64,000 nucleotides of DNA from Bombilactobacillus bombi (GCF_013607485.1 NZ_SCHP01000001.1:62001-126000), one strand, 5' to 3'; positions 36,994 to 46,867 are shown, numbered from the stretch's first letter. A program made the numbers and translations. The notes: generated by a model not told the origin, from the sequence alone.

Positions 36994-37473
36994 TTATTTA
37001 TGATAAGCGGTACCGGCATTAATCATAAAGGCCCGATAAATTTGTTCTGACAAAACCAGCCTCATTAGTTGATGAGGTAAGGTAAAACGTCCAAAAGAAA
37101 TTGCTTGATTGGAACGCTGGCTAACTTGCGGGCTTAAGCCTAAAGAACCGCCAATGACAAAAACAATTTTACTATGGCCATAAGTTAATAAATCTGCAAT
37201 TTTAGCCGCAAAAACTTCTGATGTTAATTCTTTTCCTAAAATTTCTAAGGTAAAAACATAGTCCTCGGGGCTAATTTTTTGTAATATACGTTCGCCTTCA
37301 ATCTTTTTAACCTGTTCCATTTGCGCTGTACTTAAACTTTCAGGGGCCTTTTCATCTGGAACCTCAATAATTTTCAAATCACAATATGGCCGCAAACGCT
37401 GCGCATATTCTTGAATACCTTGTTTAAAAAATTTTTTCTTAATTTTTCCTACTGCAATAATTTTTATTTTCAT
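36994..37473 (-). CDS. rlmH: 23S rRNA (pseudouridine1915-N3)-methyltransferase
   Basis: A 159-residue SPOUT-class methyltransferase acting on helix 69 of 23S rRNA. The SAM-binding knot is [13 protein letters not shown] near residue 105 and the C-terminal segment is [19 protein letters not shown]. Full length. The ATG at 37473 has only a weak Shine-Dalgarno (GGTGG). Placement downstream of htrA is the order seen in many Lactobacillales. The gap before it carries the DnaA-box cluster. Confidence 0.96.
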   Translation of the reverse strand: MKIKIIAVGKIKKKFFKQGIQEYAQRLRPYCDLKIIEVPDEKAPESLSTAQMEQVKKIEGERILQKISPEDYVFTLEILGKELTSEVFAAKIADLLTYGHSKIVFVIGGSLGLSPQVSQRSNQAISFGRFTLPHQLMRLVLSEQIYRAFMINAGTAYHK

Positions 37474-37559
37474 TAATAGTTTTCCACCGTTTCATTGTTG
37501 TTCGATTTTTAGTTATTTGCCTATTTATCAAGGGTTTGAAAGGGTTTAACAAATAAATA

Positions 37560-37600
37560 TTTCCACTTATCAACAGGTTTTCCCCAGATAAGTGGAAAAC
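37560..37600. repeat. inverted repeat beside the DnaA-box cluster
   Basis: TTTCCACTTATC and GATAAGTGGAAA pair perfectly over 12 bases around a 15-base loop. The left arm overlaps the box-like TTATCAACA at 37567-37575. CTTTTTT follows on the + strand, but no + strand gene ends here, so a terminator role is unlikely. Confidence 0.7.
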
Positions 37601-37666
37601 TTTTTTCCACCTAGTGAATCCAGTTATACACATTATAAACAACTTTTTCCACATAAATGTGTATAA
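37567..37666. promoter_or_regulatory. cluster of DnaA-box-like sequences in the rlmH-htrA gap
   Basis: Two exact TTATACACA boxes lie in opposite orientation (37624-37632 on +, 37658-37666 on -). TTTTCCACA at 37645-37653 and TTATCAACA at 37567-37575 differ from TTATNCACA by one base. Further TTTTCCAC fragments lie at 37591-37611. The remaining gap bases hold the htrA terminator and AT-rich sequence. No dnaA gene is in the window. Confidence 0.6.
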
Positions 37667-37733
37667 CTTTTACCATTCATTATATTTTATCATCATAATT
37701 TTAAAATAAAATCCGATTATTAAAATCTATCCA

Positions 37734-37765
37734 ACAAAAAAACGTAAAGCCTGCGCCTTACGTTG
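37734..37765 (-). terminator. terminator of htrA and the wal operon
   Basis: On the minus strand AACGTAAGG/CTTTACGTT form the stem and TTTTTTTG follows. Confidence 0.85.
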
Positions 37766-37783
37766 ATTTCGTCAAGAGCTTAT

Positions 37784-39031
37784 TTAGTTTACCTTAGTTA
37801 GTTTAACATCTGCTGTTTGTGCTTTACCATTACGGTAGAACTGTAATTTAATCGTATCGCCCAAATTATGACTATAAAGTTGAGTATGCAAGTCAGCCAC
37901 ATTTTTAACTTTCTTATTATCTAAACCTACAATTACATCATATTTACGCAAACCAGCTTGACGAGCTACTGAATTAGCACTCACTGAACCGATTAAAACT
38001 CCTTCAGTGACATTATCAGGCAACTTCAGCACACTCCGCTGTTGACTTCTGGAGACTTGATCCAAGTCCACTACCTTAATTCCTAATTGTGGCCGTTGAA
38101 TTTTACCATTTTGCACAAGCTGGTTAATAATTTTAACTACTTCATTGCTAGGAATTGCAAAACCCATTCCTTCAACCGAAGTGCCATCTGTGCTTGCAGC
38201 CAATTTCATCGAATTAATACCAATAACTTGTCCGGCAGCATTTACTAATGGACCACCAGAATTACCAGGGTTAATTGCCGCATCAGTTTGTAATACTGTT
38301 GCTTGACCCGTTACTTGACCCGTTTTTTCATCCGTAGTATCAACTGTCCGGTTTTTAGCGGAAATAATACCCTCGGTTACTGAGGTTGCATACTTGCTGC
38401 CTAATGGTGAACCAATAGCTATTACTGACTCGCCAGGAGTTACAGCATCTGAATTGCCAAAAGCTGCTGTACTATGGATTTTATCAGCTGAAATTGACAA
38501 AACTGCCAGGTCAGTAATTGAATCAGTTCCCACTTTTTTAGCAGCCACCTTAGTACCATCACTTAAAATAACCTCTAGTTTTTCCGAACCGGCTACTACG
38601 TGATTATTAGTAACAATATAGGCGTTACCATTTTGCTTACTATAAATTACACCCGAACCTTCACTAGATTCTTGAAGTTTGCTTTTATCGGTCTTAGAAG
38701 AATCATCATCCCCATTACCATACAAACTGCCAAATAAGGCACTTAAACTATCATTATTTTCTTGTTGACGCTGATAATTAATTACCGAAACTACCGAACC
38801 CTTGACCTTCTTAAAAGCATTTGTCATTTGATTATTAGATTTAACAGTGACATTACTAATCTGCGTGGTTCCCGCTTTACCATTAACCGGAGCACTTTGA
38901 GTAGGGTTAGTAGAATTATTGGTATTATTGCCCCAATGGCTAAAGCCATAAAAACCTAAACCAACACCAATAAAGGCCGAAATTAAAGCCACAATGGCGA
39001 TTTTCCAGAGTCCTAAACTATTTCTCTTCAA
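37784..39031 (-). CDS. htrA: HtrA/DegP-type membrane-anchored serine protease
   Basis: A 415-residue quality-control protease. One N-terminal helix (residues ~10-30) anchors it outside the membrane, followed by a Ser/Asn/Thr-rich linker. The trypsin-like domain has His in VTNNHVVAGS, Asp in ITDLAVLSI and Ser in NPGNSGGPLVN. A single PDZ domain follows (GVLIGSVSANSVARQAGLRK). The start is TTG at 39031, with GGAGGGTG seven bases upstream. It lies downstream of walJ with a 121-base gap, which may hold its own promoter. Confidence 0.95.
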   Translation of the reverse strand: MKRNSLGLWKIAIVALISAFIGVGLGFYGFSHWGNNTNNSTNPTQSAPVNGKAGTTQISNVTVKSNNQMTNAFKKVKGSVVSVINYQRQQENNDSLSALFGSLYGNGDDDSSKTDKSKLQESSEGSGVIYSKQNGNAYIVTNNHVVAGSEKLEVILSDGTKVAAKKVGTDSITDLAVLSISADKIHSTAAFGNSDAVTPGESVIAIGSPLGSKYATSVTEGIISAKNRTVDTTDEKTGQVTGQATVLQTDAAINPGNSGGPLVNAAGQVIGINSMKLAASTDGTSVEGMGFAIPSNEVVKIINQLVQNGKIQRPQLGIKVVDLDQVSRSQQRSVLKLPDNVTEGVLIGSVSANSVARQAGLRKYDVIVGLDNKKVKNVADLHTQLYSHNLGDTIKLQFYRNGKAQTADVKLTKVN

Positions 39032-39152
39032 ACTAACACACCCTCCACTACTGTTATTATTGTTAGAACTAGTTAAATTGTAGCTGAAAGATATTTTTAA
39101 TTCCAGCTTGTTTATATTGTAGCCAATAAATTTGAAAATTGCATGAAGATTC

Positions 39153-39953
39153 TTAAATTGTTAGTAACTTTGTTGCCTGCTGGGGGTCGGTGTCATGTAA
39201 GGTAAAATCATAATCTACACCTAAATCAGCCGCCATTAAAATTTGCGCTACCGTTTGGTGAGCGAGAGTTTTGTAATTATTCTCAGGGCTTAAATGTCCC
39301 AAAAAGACTTGCTGGGTCCGATTACCAATCACATCGATAAGCGCCTGCGCTCCATCATGATTAGACAAATGTCCTTCATCACTAATAATACGTTGTTTCA
39401 AAGACCAAGGATAACACCCATCACGCAACATCTGTAAGTCGTGATTGCACTCCATTAAAATTGCATCCGCATTTTGAATTATATATTTCATCCGATCAGA
39501 TACATAGCCGGTATCAGTTAAATCTACAAACGATTTACCGGCATAATGAATATTATAAAATTGAGGATCGATAGCATCATGAGAAACACTAAAACTTTCA
39601 ACATCGATACCACCAAGGTTGAAAACCGTATTAGCAGCTAATAGATGCTTTTGTTTAGGCGGTATTTGACCAATTTTAGGGGCCATCGCCTGCCAAGTTT
39701 TCTGATTAGCATAAACATCTAAGCCATAACGCCGGGCCAAGACGCCAACGCCTCGAATATGATCGCTATGTTCATGAGTTACTAAAATTGAATCTAATTG
39801 AGTAATATCTTGGCCAATACTGGTTAATAAGTTTTTTATTTTTTTACCAGATAAACCAGCATCAATTAATAATTGCTGCTTAGGAGTCTTGATAAATAGA
39901 CTATTGCCTTGACTGCTGCTGGCTAGAATACTTACTTGCATTACATCATTCAT
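39153..39953 (-). CDS. walJ: WalJ/YycJ metallo-beta-lactamase-fold exonuclease
   Basis: A 266-residue metal-dependent hydrolase. The zinc motif is VTHEHSDHIRG near residues 58-68, followed by MECNHD and LGHLSPENN. Members (YycJ, VicX) act as DNA exonucleases or in coordination of cell division. The last gene of the wal operon proper; it overlaps walI by eight bases. AGGTG precedes the ATG. Confidence 0.93.
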   Translation of the reverse strand: MNDVMQVSILASSSQGNSLFIKTPKQQLLIDAGLSGKKIKNLLTSIGQDITQLDSILVTHEHSDHIRGVGVLARRYGLDVYANQKTWQAMAPKIGQIPPKQKHLLAANTVFNLGGIDVESFSVSHDAIDPQFYNIHYAGKSFVDLTDTGYVSDRMKYIIQNADAILMECNHDLQMLRDGCYPWSLKQRIISDEGHLSNHDGAQALIDVIGNRTQQVFLGHLSPENNYKTLAHQTVAQILMAADLGVDYDFTLHDTDPQQATKLLTI

Positions 39954-40767
39954 TCACTGTCACCTGTCGCTTTTGATCATCCTTAATAATAGCACCACTA
40001 AAGGCGTTAATTTTACTAATTTGCATTGTCTTGGAATCTTTCGTAGTAAAACCAACATACCACATCGGAATATAAATAGTATTACTTTTAACCTTTAATA
40101 GTCGGCCGTAGGCTAAAGCTGTCCACTTAATTTGCGAATTGCTGGGAATATCATTATTCGTATATAAGCTATCAACGGCATGTCGTTCACTGATAGTAGC
40201 TTGTTTTTCCCGTAAAACTGTAATGTCATCAATATAGCGCTGCTGATAGCTTACCAAACGGTTATCTTCAATTTGAAAGGTAATACGTCCATCAAATTCG
40301 TAAAATTGACCAATTTTTCGATCCTCAATATAGACAATGTTACTCTTAGTTGATAATTTCGGTTCATAATGATATTGCTGGCCAAATAAAACATTTTGCT
40401 GTTTAGCTAGAAAACGATTAAGTGTTTGTTGGGGGTTTTGCACTGACAATAAAATTGGTGAATCTAAAATACTATTCAGCTGATGCTTTTCTTCATTATA
40501 GCTGACACTTTGGTTACGCAGTTTGTCTTGATTAATCCTTAAAACTGGACTATCTTTGCTAGCCAAATAATATCCTTGTTGAGATGAATTACTTAATTTT
40601 TTATCAATTGCAATATTGTCTTTATCCATTTCTTTAGTTAAGCTAATATGTCCTGAATTATTAGTGATTACTACGGCATTACGACTTTTTAAATAAGAGG
40701 TAAAAAGGAAAATATCTAATGCAATAAATACGGCCAGAAAAATCATTTCAATTTTCTTAAAATCCAT
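39946..40767 (-). CDS. walI: WalI/YycI regulator of WalRK
   Basis: A 273-residue single-pass membrane protein. The N-terminal helix MIFLAVFIALDIFLFTSYL is followed by an extracytoplasmic YycI domain ending in ISKINAFSGAIIKDD. With YycH it modulates WalK at the membrane. A G-rich Shine-Dalgarno (AAGGGGGGGG) precedes the ATG. It begins 12 bases after walH. Confidence 0.92.
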   Translation of the reverse strand: MDFKKIEMIFLAVFIALDIFLFTSYLKSRNAVVITNNSGHISLTKEMDKDNIAIDKKLSNSSQQGYYLASKDSPVLRINQDKLRNQSVSYNEEKHQLNSILDSPILLSVQNPQQTLNRFLAKQQNVLFGQQYHYEPKLSTKSNIVYIEDRKIGQFYEFDGRITFQIEDNRLVSYQQRYIDDITVLREKQATISERHAVDSLYTNNDIPSNSQIKWTALAYGRLLKVKSNTIYIPMWYVGFTTKDSKTMQISKINAFSGAIIKDDQKRQVTVNE

Positions 40768-40779
40768 AATTACCCCCCC

Positions 40780-42087
40780 TTAACTAATCCAATCTTCATA
40801 AGTTTTCCATTGATCATTAATTTTGACGTAATAAGATGGTGTTAAATCTACTATTTCGTGATTTTGACTGTCATCACTCCATTTATACCCAATGACAATC
40901 TTTTGAATATTATGGATATTAAAACCATTATCTTTTAAACCCATGATAATATCCGTAGTGGCTGGTAACCGTACTCGTTTTTGTTCAGCAGGAACTGGTA
41001 CTTGAAGGATTTTTTTAGAAAAAAATAATGTTTGTCCATTGGTTGAAAAATCAATCTTTACTGAACCAGTTTTACTTTGTTGAAAAATAGGAAAACCTTC
41101 GACATAGTTGCGAAAGAGCAGACTTTGATTTTTGCGATCATAACTATATAAGTACAAACCATTTAACGGATTACCAATTTTAACTAATGAGCGATAAGTT
41201 TCATCAAATAAATCCGGAACATTTTTTGGCACATTGGTTTTGGAATAATCACTAAATGCAACTTCATCATTTTTATTATTGACTGCTAAAAGTCGATACA
41301 TCCCACTACGATAGACTGTTTGGTTGTCCACTTTATGAGAAGTAATGTCAGCTCCCTGCTTAGAGTTCAGCAGATTAGAAATATAATTATTATTATTTTG
41401 AATAGTAATTAAATAACTTACTGGCTTTAAATTGATAGGCTTCAAATACAGCAACTGCACACCATGAGCATTCACTTGCGTATTCACTGGTACCGAAAAA
41501 TTATTATCTTGGATTAATTTTTGAATTTGATTGTAATCCAACTTTTGTTCACGAACCCGATAAATCGCAAAATTATGATCATTTAAAAAATAGAGATAAT
41601 GTCGCTGATTTTTTAAAGTTAATATAATACGCTGTATTTCATAGTCATGACGTTGCTGTAAGTGTTTTTGTGCAGTTAAATGCGCCACAGTATTAATAGT
41701 AATAGCGGTTGGATAAACTAACTGCAAAGAATTTTTTTGATGGAGCAATTGTTGATAACGGAGACTGTCGTTAACCGAAATTCGTTCAAAATTACTTAAA
41801 CGAGCCTTCTTAAACTGGGTAAAAAGTTCACGTACCGTACTATATTTATAATTGTAAATTAGGCGTTGAGTCTTTTGCTGACTGATAATAATCTTAGTTG
41901 GTGCAAAAATTTCATTCATCGCCTTAGTGGTCGCCAGGGTGCGACGGTTCACAGTTTGCACCGTTCCTGATTGGACCCCTTGTTGATATTTAGCATTATT
42001 TGTCCAAATTAACCAAGATAAAACCAAACTTATAACTATGGCAATAATGAGAAAAAACCTTAGCACAATGTTGCTAAAGCGCTTCAT
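40780..42087 (-). CDS. walH: WalH/YycH regulator of WalRK
   Basis: A 435-residue membrane-anchored protein. The single N-terminal helix (FLIIAIVISLVLSWLIW) is followed by a large extracytoplasmic YycH domain. The frame extends to 42195 inside walK, but the ATG at 42087 with GGGGGTGAT upstream gives a clean anchor sequence MKRFSNIVLRFF. It overlaps walK by 14 bases. In Bacillus YycH represses and in Staphylococcus activates WalK; the sign here cannot be told. Confidence 0.92.
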   Translation of the reverse strand: MKRFSNIVLRFFLIIAIVISLVLSWLIWTNNAKYQQGVQSGTVQTVNRRTLATTKAMNEIFAPTKIIISQQKTQRLIYNYKYSTVRELFTQFKKARLSNFERISVNDSLRYQQLLHQKNSLQLVYPTAITINTVAHLTAQKHLQQRHDYEIQRIILTLKNQRHYLYFLNDHNFAIYRVREQKLDYNQIQKLIQDNNFSVPVNTQVNAHGVQLLYLKPINLKPVSYLITIQNNNNYISNLLNSKQGADITSHKVDNQTVYRSGMYRLLAVNNKNDEVAFSDYSKTNVPKNVPDLFDETYRSLVKIGNPLNGLYLYSYDRKNQSLLFRNYVEGFPIFQQSKTGSVKIDFSTNGQTLFFSKKILQVPVPAEQKRVRLPATTDIIMGLKDNGFNIHNIQKIVIGYKWSDDSQNHEIVDLTPSYYVKINDQWKTYEDWIS

Positions 42088-43951
42088 CCCAATCACCCCC
42101 AGTTTCATTAGGATCATATGGCAGCGAAATATAAAAAGTTGAGCCATGGTTTTCCATACTATTAACCCAGACGTGTCCTCCTTGTGCTTCCACAACTTCT
42201 TTAGAAATAGATAAACCTAAACCAGTACCGCCTTGCTTGCGGGAGCGGGCTTTATCAACTCGATAAAAGCGGGCAAAGACCTTCTTTAAGTCTTTACGGG
42301 GAATGCCTAAACCTTGATCACTAATACTCAGAATAATATAACGTTGCGTATCAATTAATCGACACGTAATAGTACCGCCATCTGGCGAATACTTCAGAGC
42401 ATTATTCATAATATTATCAATAGCCTGCGTCATCTTATCCGGATCAATCTCTACCCAAAGATCTTTTTTAGTAAAAGTCCGCTTGATGGTATATTTTTTA
42501 GTATCTTTGCCAGCTGCCGCTGCTTTTTCTTGGTTATTTTTAATTAACATATCAAAGCGATCCAAAATAAAATTAAAAAATTCGTTGAAATTAACTAATT
42601 CCACGTTTAATTTGGCAGTTCCCTGATCAAAACGTGATAAATCTAACAACGAATTAACCATCCGAATCATGCGTTCAGTTTCTTCTTGTGTTACTTTTAA
42701 AAATTGCGGTGCTAAGTGAGGGTCTTTCCAAGCGCCATCGTTAAGAGTTTCAATATAACTGCGTAAGCTCGTTAAGGGTGTCCGCAATTCGTGCGAAACA
42801 TTAGAAACAAACTGCCGGCGATCACGGTCAATTTTTTGCTGTTCAGTAACATCATGCAATACACAGATTACACCCGTCACAAAACCAGTATTGCGCTTAA
42901 TTAAAGAAAAATCCGCCTGTAAAATCAAATTATCGCCATCACTATCCGCTTCAGGCTCAATAATTCGTTCATCTTGATTCGCTAATAAATCATCAAAAGA
43001 AGTTGTCGCACTTATTTCTAATAAATCTACCAATTGCATGGTGAAGGCTGTTTTTTGATCAACATTAAGAAACGATTGGGCAGCTTCATTAATAATTGTT
43101 ACTTTACCATGGCGATCAGTTGCTACAACACCATCGGTCATTTGTGTTAACACACTGTTCAGCCGATTACGTTCAGCATCAGAATTTTCCTGTTCTTCTT
43201 CTACTCGAACTGACAGATTATTTACGGCCACTGCTAGTTGTCCCAATTCATCTTCACTATAAACCCGAACTTGACCAGAATAATCACCCTTGGCCATCCT
43301 AATTGCCTGTTTGCGCATTTCTGCAATTGGCCGCGTAATTGCGCGCGCAACCACAATTGAAATTAAAGCCCCTAATAAACCGGCAACCAACGAGGCAACA
43401 AAGAAAATAAAGACAATGCTATTAATGCTTTTGTATACTTGATCCATATCCGCCCGAATATATACAGCTCCTACAACTGTATTACTATCACCATTCGAAC
43501 TGATTAAGGGCGTGATCGCCAAGTAATAACTGCCGTCACGGTCATTATGAGATATTTGTGTGGTTTTGCGACCTGAATAAATGACATCTTTAATTTGCGC
43601 ATTAGTCGTCCTTTGTCCGATAATGTTTTGATTGCTGCTATTTCTGACTGCTACAATCTTACCTTGACTATCAATGACTTCAATATCCGAATTTTGAATA
43701 TTACTAATGTCATTAATGGTTGAACGTACATTACGTCGTGAATGAGCTGAAGAACTCGCCAGATTATTAGCTAATGATGTTGTCACATAAGAAGGTAATT
43801 GCACTTGTGCTTCAAAAGTTTCAATATTCTGTTGTTCCAAACGATGCACAAAATAAGCCCCAATAATTTCAATAGTAATTAATAATAACAGCATAAAAAT
43901 AGCCGCAATCTTAAACTGGATTGAGCGAAAAAAGCTAATTTTATTATTCAC
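42074..43951 (-). CDS. walK: WalK (VicK/YycG) sensor histidine kinase
   Basis: A 625-residue membrane kinase for cell-wall homeostasis. Two helices (residues ~12-33 and ~180-203) flank an extracytoplasmic Cache/PAS-like domain. HAMP, then a PAS domain from about residue 265 (TDGVVATDRHGKVTIINEA), then HisKA with FVSNVSHELRTPLTSL near 383 and HATPase with NNALKYSPDGG and GGTGLGLSISKE follow. The start is GTG at 43951 with GGGGAA eight bases upstream. The two-TM form with an external domain is as in Bacillus and lactobacilli, unlike the one-TM streptococcal VicK. Confidence 0.96.
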   Translation of the reverse strand: MNNKISFFRSIQFKIAAIFMLLLLITIEIIGAYFVHRLEQQNIETFEAQVQLPSYVTTSLANNLASSSAHSRRNVRSTINDISNIQNSDIEVIDSQGKIVAVRNSSNQNIIGQRTTNAQIKDVIYSGRKTTQISHNDRDGSYYLAITPLISSNGDSNTVVGAVYIRADMDQVYKSINSIVFIFFVASLVAGLLGALISIVVARAITRPIAEMRKQAIRMAKGDYSGQVRVYSEDELGQLAVAVNNLSVRVEEEQENSDAERNRLNSVLTQMTDGVVATDRHGKVTIINEAAQSFLNVDQKTAFTMQLVDLLEISATTSFDDLLANQDERIIEPEADSDGDNLILQADFSLIKRNTGFVTGVICVLHDVTEQQKIDRDRRQFVSNVSHELRTPLTSLRSYIETLNDGAWKDPHLAPQFLKVTQEETERMIRMVNSLLDLSRFDQGTAKLNVELVNFNEFFNFILDRFDMLIKNNQEKAAAAGKDTKKYTIKRTFTKKDLWVEIDPDKMTQAIDNIMNNALKYSPDGGTITCRLIDTQRYIILSISDQGLGIPRKDLKKVFARFYRVDKARSRKQGGTGLGLSISKEVVEAQGGHVWVNSMENHGSTFYISLPYDPNETGGDWDEAL

Positions 43952-43989
43952 TAATTATTTCCCCAAAATAATCTTTCTTGTATTTATCC

Positions 43990-44709
43990 TTACTCATTAT
44001 CTTCTTTATTTGTCTCGGCTTTGAGATAATACCCCACACCCCGACGCGTAATTAAATACTCAGGATGACTAGGATCATTTTCAATTTTTTCCCGCAAACG
44101 TCTAACTGTGACATCAACAGTACGTACATCACCAAAATAATCATAGCCCCAGACTGTCTGCAACAAATTTTCTCTGGTCATAACTTGCCCTAAATGCTGA
44201 GATAAATAGTGTAAAAGTTCAAATTCACGGTGTGTTAATTCGATTTCTTTACCCTTTTTAGTAACTGTATAGGCATCTGGCAGAATCATCAGCTCACCTA
44301 CTTGAATATTAGGGTTGGCCTCGTCACTATTGTTATCTAAATTAACCTTTTGACGGCGCAAATTAGCCTTGACGCGAGCTACTAATTCCCGATTAGAAAA
44401 TGGCTTTGTGACATAATCATCAGCTCCCATTTCTAAACCTAAAACCTTATCTAATTCTGAGTCCTTAGCTGTCAACATAATAATCGGTGTATCTTTGGTC
44501 TTACGCACTTGGCGCGCCACTTCCAGACCATCAATTTTCGGTAACATTAAATCTAGAATAATCAAGTCAGGATTCTCTTGTTCGACTTGAGTTAAGGCAG
44601 CTTCGCCATCAAAGGCAATGACAGTTTCATAGCCTTCTTTTTCAAGATTATATTTAATGATATCGGTAATTGGCTTTTCATCGTCGACAATCAATATTTT
44701 ATTTGTCAT
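43990..44709 (-). CDS. walR: WalR (VicR/YycF) response regulator
   Basis: A 239-residue OmpR-type regulator. The receiver domain has phospho-accepting Asp in [15 protein letters not shown] near 53, Thr in IIMLTAKDS and Lys in DDYVTKPFS. The winged-helix domain has [12 protein letters not shown] and [15 protein letters not shown]. First gene of the wal operon (R-K-H-I-J, probably htrA as well). It controls wall hydrolases; the LysM and NlpC/P60 genes in this window are plausible targets. Essential in related species. Confidence 0.97.
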   Translation of the reverse strand: MTNKILIVDDEKPITDIIKYNLEKEGYETVIAFDGEAALTQVEQENPDLIILDLMLPKIDGLEVARQVRKTKDTPIIMLTAKDSELDKVLGLEMGADDYVTKPFSNRELVARVKANLRRQKVNLDNNSDEANPNIQVGELMILPDAYTVTKKGKEIELTHREFELLHYLSQHLGQVMTRENLLQTVWGYDYFGDVRTVDVTVRRLREKIENDPSHPEYLITRRGVGYYLKAETNKEDNE

Positions 44710-44774
44710 TAGGTAAATTGCCTCCTTACTTTAGTTTCAGTATACTATTTTCTAGAAGAAATCGAAAAATAAAG

Positions 44775-44803
44775 TTGCCACATTTTTAAATTTATGCTAT
44801 TAT
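44775..44803 (+). promoter_or_regulatory. promoter of tRNA-Lys
   Basis: TTGCCA (44775-44780), 17 bases, TATTAT (44798-44803), 17 bases before the mature tRNA. Confidence 0.65.
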
Positions 44804-44820
44804 ATTTTTTGTACTTAATT

Positions 44821-44893
44821 GGGTGGTTAGCTCAGCTGGCAGAGCAACGGACTCTTAATCCGTGGGTCCAGGGTTCGATCCCCTGACCACCCA
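44821..44893 (+). tRNA. tRNA-Lys (anticodon CTT)
   Basis: A 73-base cloverleaf. The acceptor arms GGGTGGT/ACCACCC, D-loop AGCTCAGCTGGCAGAGC, anticodon loop CTCTTAA (anticodon CTT) and T-arm CAGGGTTCGATCCCCTG all pair. The discriminator is A. The genome does not encode CCA here (CTA follows). Confidence 0.97.
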
Positions 44894-44906
44894 CTAATTG
44901 ATAGAT

Positions 44907-44953
44907 AAAAGCTGATATATAACTGTAAAAGGTTGATATATCAGCTTTTTTAG
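44907..44953 (+). terminator. terminator of tRNA-Lys
   Basis: AAAAGCTGATATAT pairs with ATATATCAGCTTTT and is followed by further T residues. Confidence 0.88.
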
Positions 44954-45436
44954 TTTTTAACTTTAAAAACTATTTATTTTTATAGTCAAATTTCATGTCC
45001 AATAATACTTTATACCGAATCATTGTTCCAACTAGGTATTTATTTCTTCTAAATCTAGTTGACCATGAGATAAATATCTATTTTTTATCCTATTCTAGGC
45101 TTTCAAAATAGATTAATCGTAGCAATAAATACACCAATATTCTAATATAAGTGTCTGTTAAGCATTTAACAGAAATTGTTTTACTGTGTCTAAAACGATT
45201 AATAATAACATTATGTGGGGATTGTTTTGATGACGTCAACTATCAGTTTTTATTGATTATCTTTGTCATCGCTAATACCTCTTTCATGGCAAATTTTTAC
45301 CGATAATTACAATCTGAAGAAAATTAAGGACAATTTTGCTCAGCTATTGTCTCGATTAATTTGTTTATCTTTATGGGCTGTGCTAAATTAAAAGTTATTA
45401 ATATTATTAATCACTTAGAGAGGTCGCTACTGAATT
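44954..45436. other. AT-rich intergenic region before the first ABC fusion gene
   Basis: No coding frame, T-box, riboswitch or RNA gene was recognised. A short dyad CTGTTAA/TTAACAG lies at 45155-45172. The final 60 bases resemble the leader of the second fusion gene (both end in GAGG, an ATTAATT-type stretch upstream, and a T-rich spacer to ATG), consistent with a duplicated promoter region. Confidence 0.5.
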
Positions 45437-46867
45437 ATGAAAAGAAAAATATTTTCAGGATTAATGTTGTTAATTTTATGGTTAGTTTTACTTCCTGTTA
45501 CTATTGTTCATGCCCAAAAGGTCTACCAAATTGGTACTGATGTCACTTTTCCGCCATTTGAATTTGCCAATAATGATGATAATTATGTTGGCATTGACAT
45601 TGACATATTAAAAGCTATTGCCAAAGAAGAGGGTTTTAAAGTTCAGATTAAACCTGTAGGCTTTAACGCAGCAGTCCAAGCAGTTGAAGCTGGACAAATG
45701 GATGGTATTATTGCGGGGATGAACATTACTCCGGAAAGAAAAGTCAAATTAGACTTTTCCACCCCTTATTATCATTCTGGAGTAGTGATGGCTGTCAGAC
45801 ATAACAGCTCTCTTACCAAACTAAGCCAGCTTAAGGGTCAAAAAGTAGCAATTAAAACAGGCACAGCTGGAGCCGCATATGCCAACAGTATTAAAAGTAA
45901 ATATGGTTTTAAAACTGTCACTTTTGATGATTCCAATAACATGTATCAAGATGTAGTTACCGGCAATTCAGTAGCTTGCTTTGAAGACCAGCCGGTAATG
46001 CAGTATGGAATTCATCACGGAACTCCACTTAAGATAGTTACTGCACCTGCCAATACCGGCGATTATGGTTTTGCCGTTCGTAAGGGCCATAATCAAAAGC
46101 TGCTCCAGCAGTTTGATGCCGGTCTGAAAAAGATTAAGGCCAATGGTACTTATGATAAAATTAAAGCCCACTATCTTGGCACTAAACACCACAAAGCTCC
46201 AGCTCAGCCCCAAGAAGATCGCAGTTTCTTTGGTTTAATTAAACAAAATCAAGCAGCCCTGCTTAGTGGTTTAGGAGAAACAATTTGGCTGACAGTAGCG
46301 GCGATTTTATTTGCCACGATTTTTGGCATTATTATTGGTCTTTTAGGGGTTGTACCCAATAAATTCTGCCAAGGTCTCTCCACTACTATTATTTATATCT
46401 TTCGTGGCTTGCCCTTGTTAGTTTTAGCTTTATTCATCTACACGGGTATTCCCAGTTTGACCGGACAAAAAATTCCTGCCTTTCTAGCAGGAATTATTAC
46501 CTTGACCTTGAATGAAGGTGCTTATATTGCCGCCTTTGTCAAAGGAGGCATTCAAGCGGTAGATCCGGGGCAAATGGAAGCTGCCCGCAGCTTAGGTTTA
46601 CCGTTTGGCAAGGCCATGCGGCGGGTAATTTTACCGCAGGGTATTAAAATCATGATTCCATCTTTTATCAATCAGTTTATTATTACTTTAAAAGACACTT
46701 CTATTTTATCGGTCATTGGACTTCTAGAGCTTACCCAAACGGGTAAAATCATCATTGCCCGTAATCTAGAGGGCTTTAAAATCTGGGCAATTATTGCCTT
46801 GATTTATCTTATCATTATTACCCTACTGACTTGGCTATCTAATTGGGTTCAAAGGAGGATGCAGTAA
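45437..46867 (+). CDS. amino acid ABC transporter, substrate-binding/permease fusion (copy 1)
   Basis: A 476-residue GlnP-like fusion. After a signal-anchor (residues 1-26) comes a type 3 solute-binding domain (IGTDVTFPPFEFANNDDNYV, residues ~33-250), a short linker, then a five-helix permease domain with [17 protein letters not shown] and the ATPase-contact loop [17 protein letters not shown]. Probable polar amino acid uptake. No ATPase gene follows, although an AAAGGAGG identical in place to the RBS of the ATPase after copy 2 remains at its 3' end. The last ~790 bases are almost identical to copy 2. Confidence 0.9.
   Translation: MKRKIFSGLMLLILWLVLLPVTIVHAQKVYQIGTDVTFPPFEFANNDDNYVGIDIDILKAIAKEEGFKVQIKPVGFNAAVQAVEAGQMDGIIAGMNITPERKVKLDFSTPYYHSGVVMAVRHNSSLTKLSQLKGQKVAIKTGTAGAAYANSIKSKYGFKTVTFDDSNNMYQDVVTGNSVACFEDQPVMQYGIHHGTPLKIVTAPANTGDYGFAVRKGHNQKLLQQFDAGLKKIKANGTYDKIKAHYLGTKHHKAPAQPQEDRSFFGLIKQNQAALLSGLGETIWLTVAAILFATIFGIIIGLLGVVPNKFCQGLSTTIIYIFRGLPLLVLALFIYTGIPSLTGQKIPAFLAGIITLTLNEGAYIAAFVKGGIQAVDPGQMEAARSLGLPFGKAMRRVILPQGIKIMIPSFINQFIITLKDTSILSVIGLLELTQTGKIIIARNLEGFKIWAIIALIYLIIITLLTWLSNWVQRRMQ

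Noticed and set aside
37560-37611. Rho-independent terminator on the + strand
   Set aside because: A perfect stem followed by T residues is present, but no + strand gene precedes it and its arms coincide with DnaA-box-like sequence.
44954-45436. T-box, riboswitch or small RNA upstream of the amino acid transporter
   Set aside because: No T-box core, specifier-loop structure or convincing terminator/antiterminator pair could be found.
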